From Planctomycetota bacterium (GTDB lineage Bacteria > Planctomycetota > UBA11346), in assembly GCA_947470885.1 (NCBI GenBank), contig CANIXE010000114.1, positions 1 to 7,102 on the forward strand: a stretch of DNA of 7,102 nt, given 5' to 3'. Position 1 is the first letter of the stretch. Each line of letters begins with the position of its first letter. The position numbers and the translations under genes are program-made. Below, piece after piece: positions 1 to 5,471 of the stretch. The notes beneath the pieces were generated by a model. That model did not search any database, was not told the DNA's origin, and saw nothing but the letters and a program-made list of their open reading frames with translations.

Positions 1-512
1 CCTGGCAGGCTCAGGCGCCCCTGGAGCTGCTGGAACGGGGTAAGGCCATCGGCCGCCACGCCGAGGTCCTCCTGGCCAACCTGCCGGCCCACGTCGCCAA
101 CCGGGAGGCCATGGCCCTGAAGCATGGTCTGCACTGGAGCCACGATGAAGTCGATGAGCGGGAGGTCGATGCCGACGGTCCGGGCAATGCCATCATCGCC
201 CGGTTGCGCCACGCCCAGGTGACTGCGGTGTTCACCGCTTTCGGGGAACTGCGGAAATTCTCGGAAAAAGTCGCCCAGGAATGCGCCACCCAGGTCCGGC
301 GCCATGGCGAAGGCACCGCGCCGGTGTGCGAACACCTGGCGGATCAGCTGTTGCTGCCCTTGGCCATCGGTGCCGGCGGCCGGTTCCGCACCGGGGTCGT
401 AAGTGAGCACACCCGGACGAATGCCGCCATCATCGCCCGCTTCCTGGGTGAGGTGGTGACCTTCGATACCGATGGTGAAACCACGCTGATCACCGTGCGG
501 GGTCGGAACTAA
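1..512 (+). CDS. rtcA: RNA 3'-terminal phosphate cyclase, C-terminal part (5' end outside window)
   Basis: The frame is open from the left edge (first full codon at 3) to TAA at 510-512, giving 169 residues, about half of the usual ~340. RtcA uses ATP to convert an RNA 3'-phosphate into a 2',3'-cyclic phosphate through an enzyme-AMP intermediate; it is cytoplasmic and linked to RNA repair. Recognisable features are the ADQLLLPLAI segment (fragment residues 113-122), which matches the family's conserved ADQLLLP block, then SEHTRTNAAIIARFL. His136 of the fragment (codon 408-410) sits about 33 residues before the C-terminus, like the nucleophilic His309 of E. coli RtcA. The ending FDTDGETTLITV fits the family's terminal strand. 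The Met at 111 is internal: homologous sequence continues upstream of it without a break. An rtcB partner or RtcR regulator cannot be assessed because the upstream DNA is missing. The family call is firm; activity is inferred from the retained His. Confidence 0.93.
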   Translation, partial: WQAQAPLELLERGKAIGRHAEVLLANLPAHVANREAMALKHGLHWSHDEVDEREVDADGPGNAIIARLRHAQVTAVFTAFGELRKFSEKVAQECATQVRRHGEGTAPVCEHLADQLLLPLAIGAGGRFRTGVVSEHTRTNAAIIARFLGEVVTFDTDGETTLITVRGRN

Positions 513-568
513 ATTCGGCTGATGGCTCCGACGGTTCAACGAAAATCGTAGTACAGCAGCGGCTTTCC

Positions 569-673
569 CTGGGAGCGCCGAGCGCCAGCTCGGCATCGGG
601 ACGATGCCGAGCTGGAATCCGCGTCAGTCGTCGATGCAGGCGCCACCTAAGCCGAGCTGGCGCTCGGCGCTCC
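569..673. repeat. Structured palindromic intergenic repeat, copy A
   Basis: The outer arms 572-594 and 651-673 are perfect 23-bp reverse complements around a 56-nt centre. The block 569-601 recurs at 6961-6993 with one mismatch. Inside, 600-605 pairs with 627-632 (GACGAT with GTCGTC, one wobble). A competing 12-bp hairpin, CCAGCTCGGCAT (585-596) with ATGCCGAGCTGG (604-615), is also possible. Weaker similarity to copy B begins further upstream at CGAAAAT (540-546), at the same 29-nt offset in both copies. The element fills the gap between two convergent genes, so it could end transcription in both directions, although no T-tract follows the stems. It resembles REP/BIME-type or short non-autonomous palindromic elements; no transposase is visible here. 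Confidence 0.85.
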
Positions 674-700
674 ATGAGGTCATGACCAGCACCTCGGGGC

Positions 701-1267
701 TCACCCGCAGCAGGATTTCGCCACCGGCCCCGCCTTGACGGGGGTCCGATTCCAGGGCATCGCCGCCAACAGGATCGCCAATGGGCAGATGTCCGTCAGG
801 CCGGCGAACAGCAACCCACCGCCGAAGAACGCCGACAGGCCGATCCAGCCCGGGTGGACCTGCCAGGCCAGGAGGGCGCCCGCCAGCACCCCCGTGCCGA
901 TGATCGTGCGCAGTTGGCGCTCCAGGGTAAACACCTTGCCGCCACTCCCCGCCAGGGGGAGGGCAGCGGCAACGCAGGCGGTGGTCCCGCCATCCACCAC
1001 CACCACCTCGGTCATGCCCCCGGCGGCCAGACGTTCGGCGGCGGCCAAGGCCCGGGTCCCGGCGGCACACAGCAGGTACACCGGGCCAGGCCCCTGGCGC
1101 AGGGCCGCCACCGCCGGCACCGCCACCTGGTCCAGGGGCAGGTTCACCGCGCCCTGGACATGGCGGGCGGCGAATTCCTGGGGCGTCCGCACATCCACCA
1201 GGGTGGGTCGGGAGCCATTGGCCAACAGGGGTGCGAGTTCACGGGGCTGGATGCGGCTGATGCTCAT
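701..1267 (-). CDS. Membrane-anchored rhodanese-like sulfurtransferase (YgaP-like)
   Basis: This is a 188-residue protein. Residues ~1-105 form a rhodanese domain: LVDVRTPQEFAARHVQGAVNLPL is the typical N-terminal block (23-45, with LVDVR at its start), and the active-site loop is CAAGTR (67-72) with Cys67 as the persulfide-carrying residue. Residues ~119-170 resemble the DUF2892/YgaP tail: two hydrophobic helices (about 121-136 and 140-158), then a Cys161-containing stretch ending in MPWNR (170-174). E. coli YgaP (174 aa) has the same layout. The expected role is sulfur transfer from thiosulfate or a persulfide donor at the inner membrane; the physiological substrate is unknown. The start is supported by AAGGA on the minus strand about 9 nt before the ATG at 1267. 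The last residues, SCCG, add a vicinal Cys pair. The gene is divergent from the lplA-like gene and convergent with rtcA, so it is probably monocistronic. Confidence 0.88.
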   Translation of the reverse strand: MSISRIQPRELAPLLANGSRPTLVDVRTPQEFAARHVQGAVNLPLDQVAVPAVAALRQGPGPVYLLCAAGTRALAAAERLAAGGMTEVVVVDGGTTACVAAALPLAGSGGKVFTLERQLRTIIGTGVLAGALLAWQVHPGWIGLSAFFGGGLLFAGLTDICPLAILLAAMPWNRTPVKAGPVAKSCCG

Positions 1268-1393
1268 GGGGACGTCCTTGCGGTGGCTGGGGATGATTCA
1301 CCTCCACAGCACCAGTCCAGGCGCGTGCCGGCTTGGTCCACCTGGCGGTTTACTTGCCATTGCCGCCCTGGTCCGTCGCCCAGCATCCCGCCC
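1268..1393. promoter_or_regulatory. Divergent intergenic region, promoters expected for both sides
   Basis: These 126 bp separate the start of the minus-strand rhodanese from the start of the plus-strand lplA-like gene, so two divergent promoters are expected here by position. I could not identify a convincing -35/-10 pair on either strand. A short inverted pair, GGCGG (1344-1348) and CCGCC (1363-1367), is the only visible symmetry and is weak in such GC-rich DNA. No long open frame with a ribosome binding site lies in the gap. Confidence 0.35.
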
Positions 1394-2104
1394 ATGTCCG
1401 GATTCGAGGAACCGAAACCCCACATCGTCACCGCCAATCCCGGTGGCCCGGAAGATCCCCTGGGGGAATCCGTCCTTGATCCCGCCGCGCCATGGCTGCG
1501 GGTATTCGAACCCCGGGATACCCGCCTGGTGATCGGCCGCCACCAAGACCCAGAGCGGGAATGCCTGGTGGATGCGGCCCGAGCTGCGGGAGTGCCTATC
1601 CATCGCCGGGTCGCCGGCGGTGGGGCTGTGGTCCTGGCTCCGGGAATGGTGGTGGTGGCGATCCGCCTAGCCCCGACCAAAATCGGATCCGACTGCTATT
1701 TCGCCCTGGTGAACAACGCCCTGATTCCCGGGGTCGTCGCTGCCGGCGGCCCCGCTCCGGTGTGCAAAGGTCACGGCGACCTGACCTTGGAAGGCACCGA
1801 CGGTGTACGCCGGAAGATCCTCGGTGCCAGCCTGCGCCAGACTTCCCGAATGGTGGTTTATTTGGGAGTCCTGATGGTGGACGATGCGGTCCCCCTGATG
1901 GAATCCCTGCTGGCCATGCCCAGCCGCCAGCCCGACTACCGGGCCAGCCGGGGCCATCGGGCATTCTGCACCCACTTGGGGAGCGTCGGCGTTTCCACCC
2001 GGCGCCTGGTGGAATGCATCCGGGCTTCCTGCCTGGACGTCCTGACCGCCGAGGCCGTCCTGCCCACTTCCGTCGTGTCTCCCCCTCCGGCCCCCCTCCC
2101 ATGA
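1394..2104 (+). CDS. Lipoate-protein ligase A family (BPL/LPL catalytic domain) protein
   Basis: This is a 236-residue protein. Visible family blocks, in order: RLVIGRHQDPERE (44-56) corresponds to the VVIGRxQNPxxE motif; HRRVAGGGAVV (70-80) to the RRxSGGGxV ligand-binding loop; GHGDLTLEG (126-134) followed by RRKILGASLRQ (139-149), where Lys141 aligns with the catalytic Lys of the KxSGxAxR motif; and RQPDYRASRGHRAF (178-191), typical of the cyanobacterial/planctomycete-style LplA subgroup. LplA enzymes activate lipoate or octanoate with ATP and attach it to lipoyl domains of 2-oxoacid dehydrogenases and GcvH; related proteins are transferases. The residue after GGGAV that is often His or part of a GPG turn is changed here (VLAPGM, 80-85), so substrate and activity are uncertain. 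The start at 1394 is the first ATG in the conserved frame but has no clear Shine-Dalgarno sequence. The frame continues open upstream, opposite the rhodanese gene, and I regard that stretch as non-coding on this strand. The stop overlaps the next gene by 4 bp. Confidence 0.82.
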   Translation: MSGFEEPKPHIVTANPGGPEDPLGESVLDPAAPWLRVFEPRDTRLVIGRHQDPERECLVDAARAAGVPIHRRVAGGGAVVLAPGMVVVAIRLAPTKIGSDCYFALVNNALIPGVVAAGGPAPVCKGHGDLTLEGTDGVRRKILGASLRQTSRMVVYLGVLMVDDAVPLMESLLAMPSRQPDYRASRGHRAFCTHLGSVGVSTRRLVECIRASCLDVLTAEAVLPTSVVSPPPAPLP

Positions 2105-2610
2105 CCCTGCCCCCGCCGAAGATCCTCGTTCCGGTCCTGTTCGCCATCGTCGCCCTAATCGGCGGCTGGTTATGGTGGCAACGTCGTCCAGCGCTGCAGA
2201 TTCCCCGGCTGTTCGAGCGCCTGGAAGCCGCCTTCCACGATAAGGATGCCAGCGAGATCCTGGCTTGCATCCATCCCGACTACGATTTGGCGGGCACCTG
2301 GCCCCAGGTGCTCCACGACCCAGGGACTGCCCGGGGGGATGCCAAACGGATTTTCGCCCAGGTCTTCCTGATGAACCGGGAGGAACCAATCTCCGCCACC
2401 ATCACCCTGATTTCGTGGAAGCCGGTGGCCGGGGACGCCCGGGGCGGGGCCGAGGCAAGGATCAACCTGGCAATCCAGGGCGGTATGTTCACCTCTGCCG
2501 TGCCCCTGCTGTCCAACCACCGCTTCACCGTTCGGCCTGCATCTTGGCTCACCGGAGCGTGGGGCATCACCGGTCACGATCCGATACCGGTCAACCTTCC
2601 CGGACAGTGA
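2101..2610 (+). CDS. Membrane-anchored small protein with probable NTF2-like domain
   Basis: This is a 169-residue protein of unknown function. Residues 8-26 (VLFAIVALIGGWLWW core) form one hydrophobic helix followed by QRR, suggesting an N-terminal anchor with the rest outside the cytoplasm, or an uncleaved signal. From residue 36 the pattern RLFERLEAAFHDKDASEILA, then CIHPDY, resembles the first helices of NTF2-like/SnoaL-type domains, which are alpha+beta cones that often bind small ligands. The later strands (ATITLISWKP, ARINLAIQGG, HRFTVRPASWL) and the ending WGITGHDPIPV agree with that fold. The start ATG at 2101 lies in an ATGA overlap with the stop of the lplA-like gene, implying translational coupling and shared transcription. 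The fold call comes from pattern recognition only; no catalytic residue or ligand can be named. Confidence 0.72.
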   Translation: MTLPPPKILVPVLFAIVALIGGWLWWQRRPALQIPRLFERLEAAFHDKDASEILACIHPDYDLAGTWPQVLHDPGTARGDAKRIFAQVFLMNREEPISATITLISWKPVAGDARGGAEARINLAIQGGMFTSAVPLLSNHRFTVRPASWLTGAWGITGHDPIPVNLPGQ

Positions 2611-2614
2611 CCGG
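2587..2614 (+). terminator. Weak stem-loop across the stop codon of the NTF2-like gene
   Basis: CCGGTCA (2587-2593) and TGACCGG (2608-2614) are perfect 7-bp reverse complements with a 14-nt loop, and the TGA stop lies in the right arm. No T-run follows, so it does not meet the intrinsic-terminator pattern. It could be a weak terminator or an mRNA-end stabiliser between the lplA-like pair and uxuA, or a chance match. Confidence 0.25.
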
Positions 2615-2654
2615 CTCTGCACATTCCGTCATCTGGCTTGCATAACTTGGTCCT

Positions 2655-2670
2655 GGGAAGTCGACTGCCC
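2655..2670. promoter_or_regulatory. Candidate operator upstream of uxuA (near-perfect palindrome)
   Basis: GGGAAGTCGACTGCCC is a 16-bp palindrome with a single non-pairing position (2658/2667) and an 8-bp perfect core, AGTCGACT. It lies 35 nt before the uxuA ATG, in the 95-bp gap between genes. LacI-family operators are typically even palindromes centred on CG, as here, and hexuronate operons are commonly repressed until substrate appears. No regulator gene is in the window, so the link is by position only. No clear -35/-10 pair could be assigned in this gap. Confidence 0.33.
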
Positions 2671-2696
2671 GGTGGTTAAGTTGTGCCCATCACCCC

Positions 2697-2702
2697 GGAG
2701 GA
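2697..2702 (+). promoter_or_regulatory. Shine-Dalgarno sequence of uxuA
   Basis: GGAGGA lies 3 nt before the ATG at 2706 (4 nt if counted from the GGAGG core). The spacing is short but the match to the anti-SD sequence is strong, and it is the best ribosome binding site in the window. It fixes the uxuA start, which also matches the conserved N-terminus of the family. Confidence 0.75.
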
Positions 2703-2705
2703 AGC

Positions 2706-3941
2706 ATGCGGCAAAGCTGGCGTTGGTTCGGTCCCCAGGATCCCATCACTCTGCGGGATATCGCCCAGGCGGGGGCGACGGATATCGTCACCGCCCTCCA
2801 CCACATCCGCTGCGGAGACCTGTGGACCGAGGCCGAAATCGCCAAGCGGGTCCAAGAAGTCGCCTTCGACCCCGTGACCAACCGCCCCACCGGCCTGCGC
2901 TGGTCGGTGGTGGAAAGCGTCGCCGTCCATGAGGACATCAAGACCCAGCGGGGCCCCTGGCGGGAACGCATCGAAGTCTACAAGCAGAGCCTAACCAACT
3001 TGGCGAAGCACGGCCTGACCACCATCTGCTACAACTTCATGCCGGTCCTGGATTGGACCCGCACCGACCTGGAAATGGAGCTGCCCGACGGCAGCTCGGT
3101 ACTGAACTGCGACGCCGACGCCATCGCCGCCTTCGACCTGTTCATCCTCAAACGCCCAGGCGCCTCTGCCTCGTATTCCGCCGATGAGGTGGACCGGGCC
3201 AAGACCCTGTTCGCCCGTCTCACCGACGAAGAGAAGGCGCGCATCTCCAACAGCATCCTCATGGGCCTGCCGGGCACGGTGGACGACCTGACTCCAGCGG
3301 AATTCCTGACCGAATTGGAACGCTACCGGGGCATCGACGCCAACCGCCTGCGCCAGAACCTGGTGGATTTCCTGAGCGAGATCATGCCCCTGTGCGACCG
3401 CCTGGGAATCCGCATGGCCATCCACCCGGACGATCCGCCCCGACCGATCTTCGGCTTGCCCAGGATCCTGTCCTGTGCCGAGGATGTTGTGGCATTATTC
3501 GCCGCCGTGCCCTCAGCGAACTGCGGCCTCACCCTATGCACCGGCTCGTTCGGCGGTCGGCCCGAGAACAACCCCGCCGCGATGTTCGAACAATTCGCCC
3601 CGCGCATCCATTTCGCCCACCTGCGCAACGTGACCTACCCGGCGACCCGGAACGAAAAGGAAGTGAACCGCCGCACCTTCCACGAATCCAACCATCTCAC
3701 TGGCCACGTGGACATGGTGCGGACCATGACTGCCCTGATCCGGGAAGAGGAACGGCGTAAGGCCGCGGGCCAAGCTGACTGGTTGATCCCGGTGCGTCCT
3801 GACCATGGCAAGCTCATGGACATCGACCGTGCGAAGAAGTGCTACAATGGTTATTCGTTCGGTGGCCGGGTCATCGGCCTGGCTGAATTGCGGGGTCTGG
3901 AATTCGGGCTGCGCTCATCGCTCGGATGTCCGGTGATGTAA
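2706..3941 (+). CDS. uxuA: Mannonate dehydratase
   Basis: This is a 411-residue protein, slightly longer than E. coli UxuA (394). UxuA dehydrates D-mannonate to 2-keto-3-deoxy-D-gluconate in the cytoplasm and depends on Fe2+ or Mn2+. The N-terminus (MRQSWRWFGPQDPI, then QAGATDIVTALHHI at 21-34) is the family signature. Further blocks are CYNFMPVLDWTRTDLE (108-123), MAIHPDDPPRPIFGLPRI (237-254), LTLCTGSFGG (275-284), HFAHLRNV (302-309), FHESNHLTGHVDM (325-337) and VRPDHG (363-368). By comparison with the characterised family, His240, Cys278, His305 and Asp366 are the likely metal ligands; this is inferred by motif, not by alignment. The GGAGGA site and the conserved N-terminus support the start. 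It is the first gene of the glucuronate cluster, with a 90-bp gap to the next open frame. The call is firm. Confidence 0.97.
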   Translation: MRQSWRWFGPQDPITLRDIAQAGATDIVTALHHIRCGDLWTEAEIAKRVQEVAFDPVTNRPTGLRWSVVESVAVHEDIKTQRGPWRERIEVYKQSLTNLAKHGLTTICYNFMPVLDWTRTDLEMELPDGSSVLNCDADAIAAFDLFILKRPGASASYSADEVDRAKTLFARLTDEEKARISNSILMGLPGTVDDLTPAEFLTELERYRGIDANRLRQNLVDFLSEIMPLCDRLGIRMAIHPDDPPRPIFGLPRILSCAEDVVALFAAVPSANCGLTLCTGSFGGRPENNPAAMFEQFAPRIHFAHLRNVTYPATRNEKEVNRRTFHESNHLTGHVDMVRTMTALIREEERRKAAGQADWLIPVRPDHGKLMDIDRAKKCYNGYSFGGRVIGLAELRGLEFGLRSSLGCPVM

Positions 3942-4014
3942 CACGGCCGGCGTCATCCAGCGCCACCAAACCCTTAGAAAATTCATGGTTCCCGTTCTCC
4001 CCTGTATCTCCTCA

Positions 4015-4041
4015 TCCTCATCTTCTATGTCATGATGAGGA
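4015..4041 (+). other. Stem-loop over the start of the GH2-like open frame
   Basis: TCCTCATC (4015-4022) and GATGAGGA (4034-4041) form an 8-bp perfect stem with an 11-nt loop. The ATGATG start region (4032-4037) of the downstream frame straddles the loop and right arm, so folding would hide the start. No T-run follows, so this is not a typical intrinsic terminator for uxuA. Part of the complementarity comes from a low-complexity CCTCAT repeat, and chance is possible. Confidence 0.3.
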
Positions 4042-4637
4042 ACGCTTTCGGTATCGAATCCCGGGAAGTCCTCGGCCTACCCAACTGGTCGTTTGCCCAG
4101 GATGCCGCCCCCAGGGGCATTTTGAAGATCCCCGGGATTTCCACCTGGAACTTAGTCACCGTCCCCCAAACCTTCCGCCAATCCGGCCAGGCGGACAACA
4201 CCGCCAGCTGGTATCGCCACAAGCTCACCAGGACCACCGCCGAAGCAGGCCGTCGGCTGATACTTCGCCAGGTACGCGCAGGCACGGTCAGAGCTGTGCA
4301 AGGAAACGGTAGGAAGGTGGAACGGCACTTCGAGCCCTACACCGCCGCCTTCGACCTGACCCTGGTAAAGTCCACCACCATCCCCCAGGCAAAACTCTGG
4401 GGACTGCACCGCGCGAATCCCGCCACCGTCCGCACCGAGGCGAACGCCAGTCCCGGGAGATGGTCTGTCAGAACTGCAATCCTCCCAGCATCCTGTGCTT
4501 CGGTAGTATGGCGGGATCACGAATTGAATCGCGCGGACGCCACGTTGTGGACCAAGACCCTCCATCCGGGTGAATCCGTAAAATTCCCCGGCCACGCCTT
4601 CAACCACGTCCTCCTCATCCAACCCTTGACCACATGA
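4032..4637 (+). CDS. GH2-like sugar-binding (jelly-roll) domain protein, possibly a gene remnant
   Basis: This 201-codon frame resembles the N-terminal sugar-binding domain of glycoside hydrolase family 2 enzymes. The match runs in order: STWNLVTVPQTF (38-49), SWYRHKL (59-65), RRLILRQV (74-81), NGRKVERH (92-99), Tyr103 and FDLT (107-110). These follow the GH2 pattern W..VxVP..., WYRR, RLFLRFxxV, NGxxVGxH, GGYTPFxFDLT. The Gly-Gly before the Tyr is lost (FEP), and no TIM barrel or catalytic Glu follows; a short beta-like tail (LWTKTLHPGESVKF, 172-185) ends the protein. No Shine-Dalgarno sequence precedes 4032. The in-frame codons just upstream are hydrophobic and lack a normal start. Codons such as AGA, ATA, GGA, GTA and CTA are more frequent than in neighbouring genes. 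The TGA overlaps the uxuB ATG by 4 bp, so translation could be coupled. It may be a decayed or internally deleted GH2 gene (beta-glucuronidase would fit the pathway) or a reduced functional protein. There are no in-frame stops. Confidence 0.5.
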   Translation: MMRNAFGIESREVLGLPNWSFAQDAAPRGILKIPGISTWNLVTVPQTFRQSGQADNTASWYRHKLTRTTAEAGRRLILRQVRAGTVRAVQGNGRKVERHFEPYTAAFDLTLVKSTTIPQAKLWGLHRANPATVRTEANASPGRWSVRTAILPASCASVVWRDHELNRADATLWTKTLHPGESVKFPGHAFNHVLLIQPLTT

Positions 4638-5470
4638 GTCCTATCATGCCCCTGAACAACAAAGTCGCCGTCGTCACCGGAGCCACCGGAGTCTTGTGCT
4701 CGGCAATGGTGGAAGCCCTCCTCGCCGCCGGAGCCAAAGTCGCCCTCCTGGCCCGCCGGGCAGCGGTGGCCGAGGAACTCAAGGTAGCCTTGGCCGCCAA
4801 GGGTTATGACCAGACTCTCGTGGTCGCTGCGGACGTTCTGGACCGCCCGGCCTTGATCGCCGCCCGGGAAACGATCCTCAAAACCTGGGGACGCCTGGAT
4901 ATCCTGGTGAACGGCGCCGGCGGCAATGATCCCAAGGGTACGACCCCCGCCGAACAATTCACCGCCGATACCGCCCGGGAACAGTCCTTCTTCGGCCTGG
5001 ACTTGGCTGGATTTGAGGCGGTGAATCGCCTGAATTTCATGGGCACCCTGCTGCCCTCCCAGGTGTTCACCGAAGCGATGCTCGAAACCGGCGGCAGCGT
5101 GGTGAACATCTCGTCGGTGGCCGCCACCCAGCCCCTGACCAAGGTGGGGGCCTATGCCGCCGCCAAGGCCGCGGTGGACAACCACACCAAGTGGCTGGCC
5201 ACCCACTTGGCACCCCGAAACATCCGGGTAAACGCCATCACCCCCGGTTTCTTCATCACCAGCCAGAACCGTTACCTGTTGCTGGAAAAGGATGAAGTCA
5301 CCCCCACCGCCCGGGGCAAGAAGGTGATCGCCAAGACGCCGATGCGCCGCTATGGCGAAGCCAAGGAACTGGGCGGGGCCCTGGTGTTCCTGGCCTCGGA
5401 TGCCGCCTCGTTCGTCACTGGGGCCAACCTTGCGGTGGACGGCGGCTTCACGTCGTTTGCCGGAGTCTGA
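4634..5470 (+). CDS. uxuB: SDR-family D-mannonate oxidoreductase (fructuronate reductase)
   Basis: This 278-residue short-chain dehydrogenase is the expected NAD(P)H-dependent enzyme interconverting D-fructuronate and D-mannonate. The length and many blocks match the B. subtilis YjmF/UxuB type rather than the long-chain E. coli UxuB (~486 aa). A Rossmann motif VAVVTGATGVLCSAM (11-25) carries the subgroup's unusual Val/Cys where classical SDRs have Gly (TGxxxGxG). Others are LVNGAGGNDP (91-100), LNFMGTLLPSQVF (133-145), catalytic Ser161 (ISS, 159-161), Tyr174 and Lys178 (YxxxK), RVNAITPGFF (198-207), PMRRYGEAKELGGALVFLAS (236-255) and FVTGANLAVDGGF (260-272). The start at 4634 is chosen for its ATGA overlap with the upstream frame. 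The Met at 4646 is an alternative that loses only four residues; neither has a good Shine-Dalgarno sequence. Its stop lies 1 nt before uxaC. The family is certain; the mannonate role rests on subgroup motifs plus uxuA/uxaC on either side. Confidence 0.93.
   Translation: MSPIMPLNNKVAVVTGATGVLCSAMVEALLAAGAKVALLARRAAVAEELKVALAAKGYDQTLVVAADVLDRPALIAARETILKTWGRLDILVNGAGGNDPKGTTPAEQFTADTAREQSFFGLDLAGFEAVNRLNFMGTLLPSQVFTEAMLETGGSVVNISSVAATQPLTKVGAYAAAKAAVDNHTKWLATHLAPRNIRVNAITPGFFITSQNRYLLLEKDEVTPTARGKKVIAKTPMRRYGEAKELGGALVFLASDAASFVTGANLAVDGGFTSFAGV
5462..5465 (+). promoter_or_regulatory. Shine-Dalgarno sequence of uxaC inside the end of uxuB
   Basis: GGAG lies 6 nt before the uxaC ATG at 5472, inside the last codons of uxuB. 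It fixes the uxaC start and shows that the two genes are read from one message. Confidence 0.6.
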
Positions 5471-5471
5471 G

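Noticed and set aside
514..526. 13-nt match TTCGGCTGATGGC shared with the end of uxaC (6874-6886)
   Set aside because: In one place it includes the uxaC stop codon and coding bases, and the distance to the repeat differs (43 versus 75 nt), so it is best seen as chance.
490..675. Minus-strand frame through repeat copy A (a similar one crosses copy B at 6663-7079)
   Set aside because: The ELALGAP-type peptide is simply the translated palindrome; both frames lack start signals and overlap real genes or the repeat.
854..1393. Open frame running into the lplA-like gene from far upstream
   Set aside because: This part is antisense to the rhodanese gene and has no homology or ribosome binding site; only the part from 1394 carries lipoate-ligase motifs.
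1492..2100. Upstream extension of the NTF2-like gene in its own frame
   Set aside because: It is a Pro/Gly/Arg-rich shadow of the lplA-like gene; the true start is the ATG at 2101 in the 4-bp overlap.
2644..2682. AACTT (2644-2648) and AAGTT (2678-2682) as an operator or promoter pair
   Set aside because: Only 5 bp of symmetry with a 29-nt gap; nearby TTGCAT and TTAAGT do not give acceptable -35/-10 spacing.
3926..4312. Alternative plus-strand frame after uxuA
   Set aside because: Pro/His/Arg-rich shadow of the GH2-like frame, with no recognisable motif or ribosome binding site.
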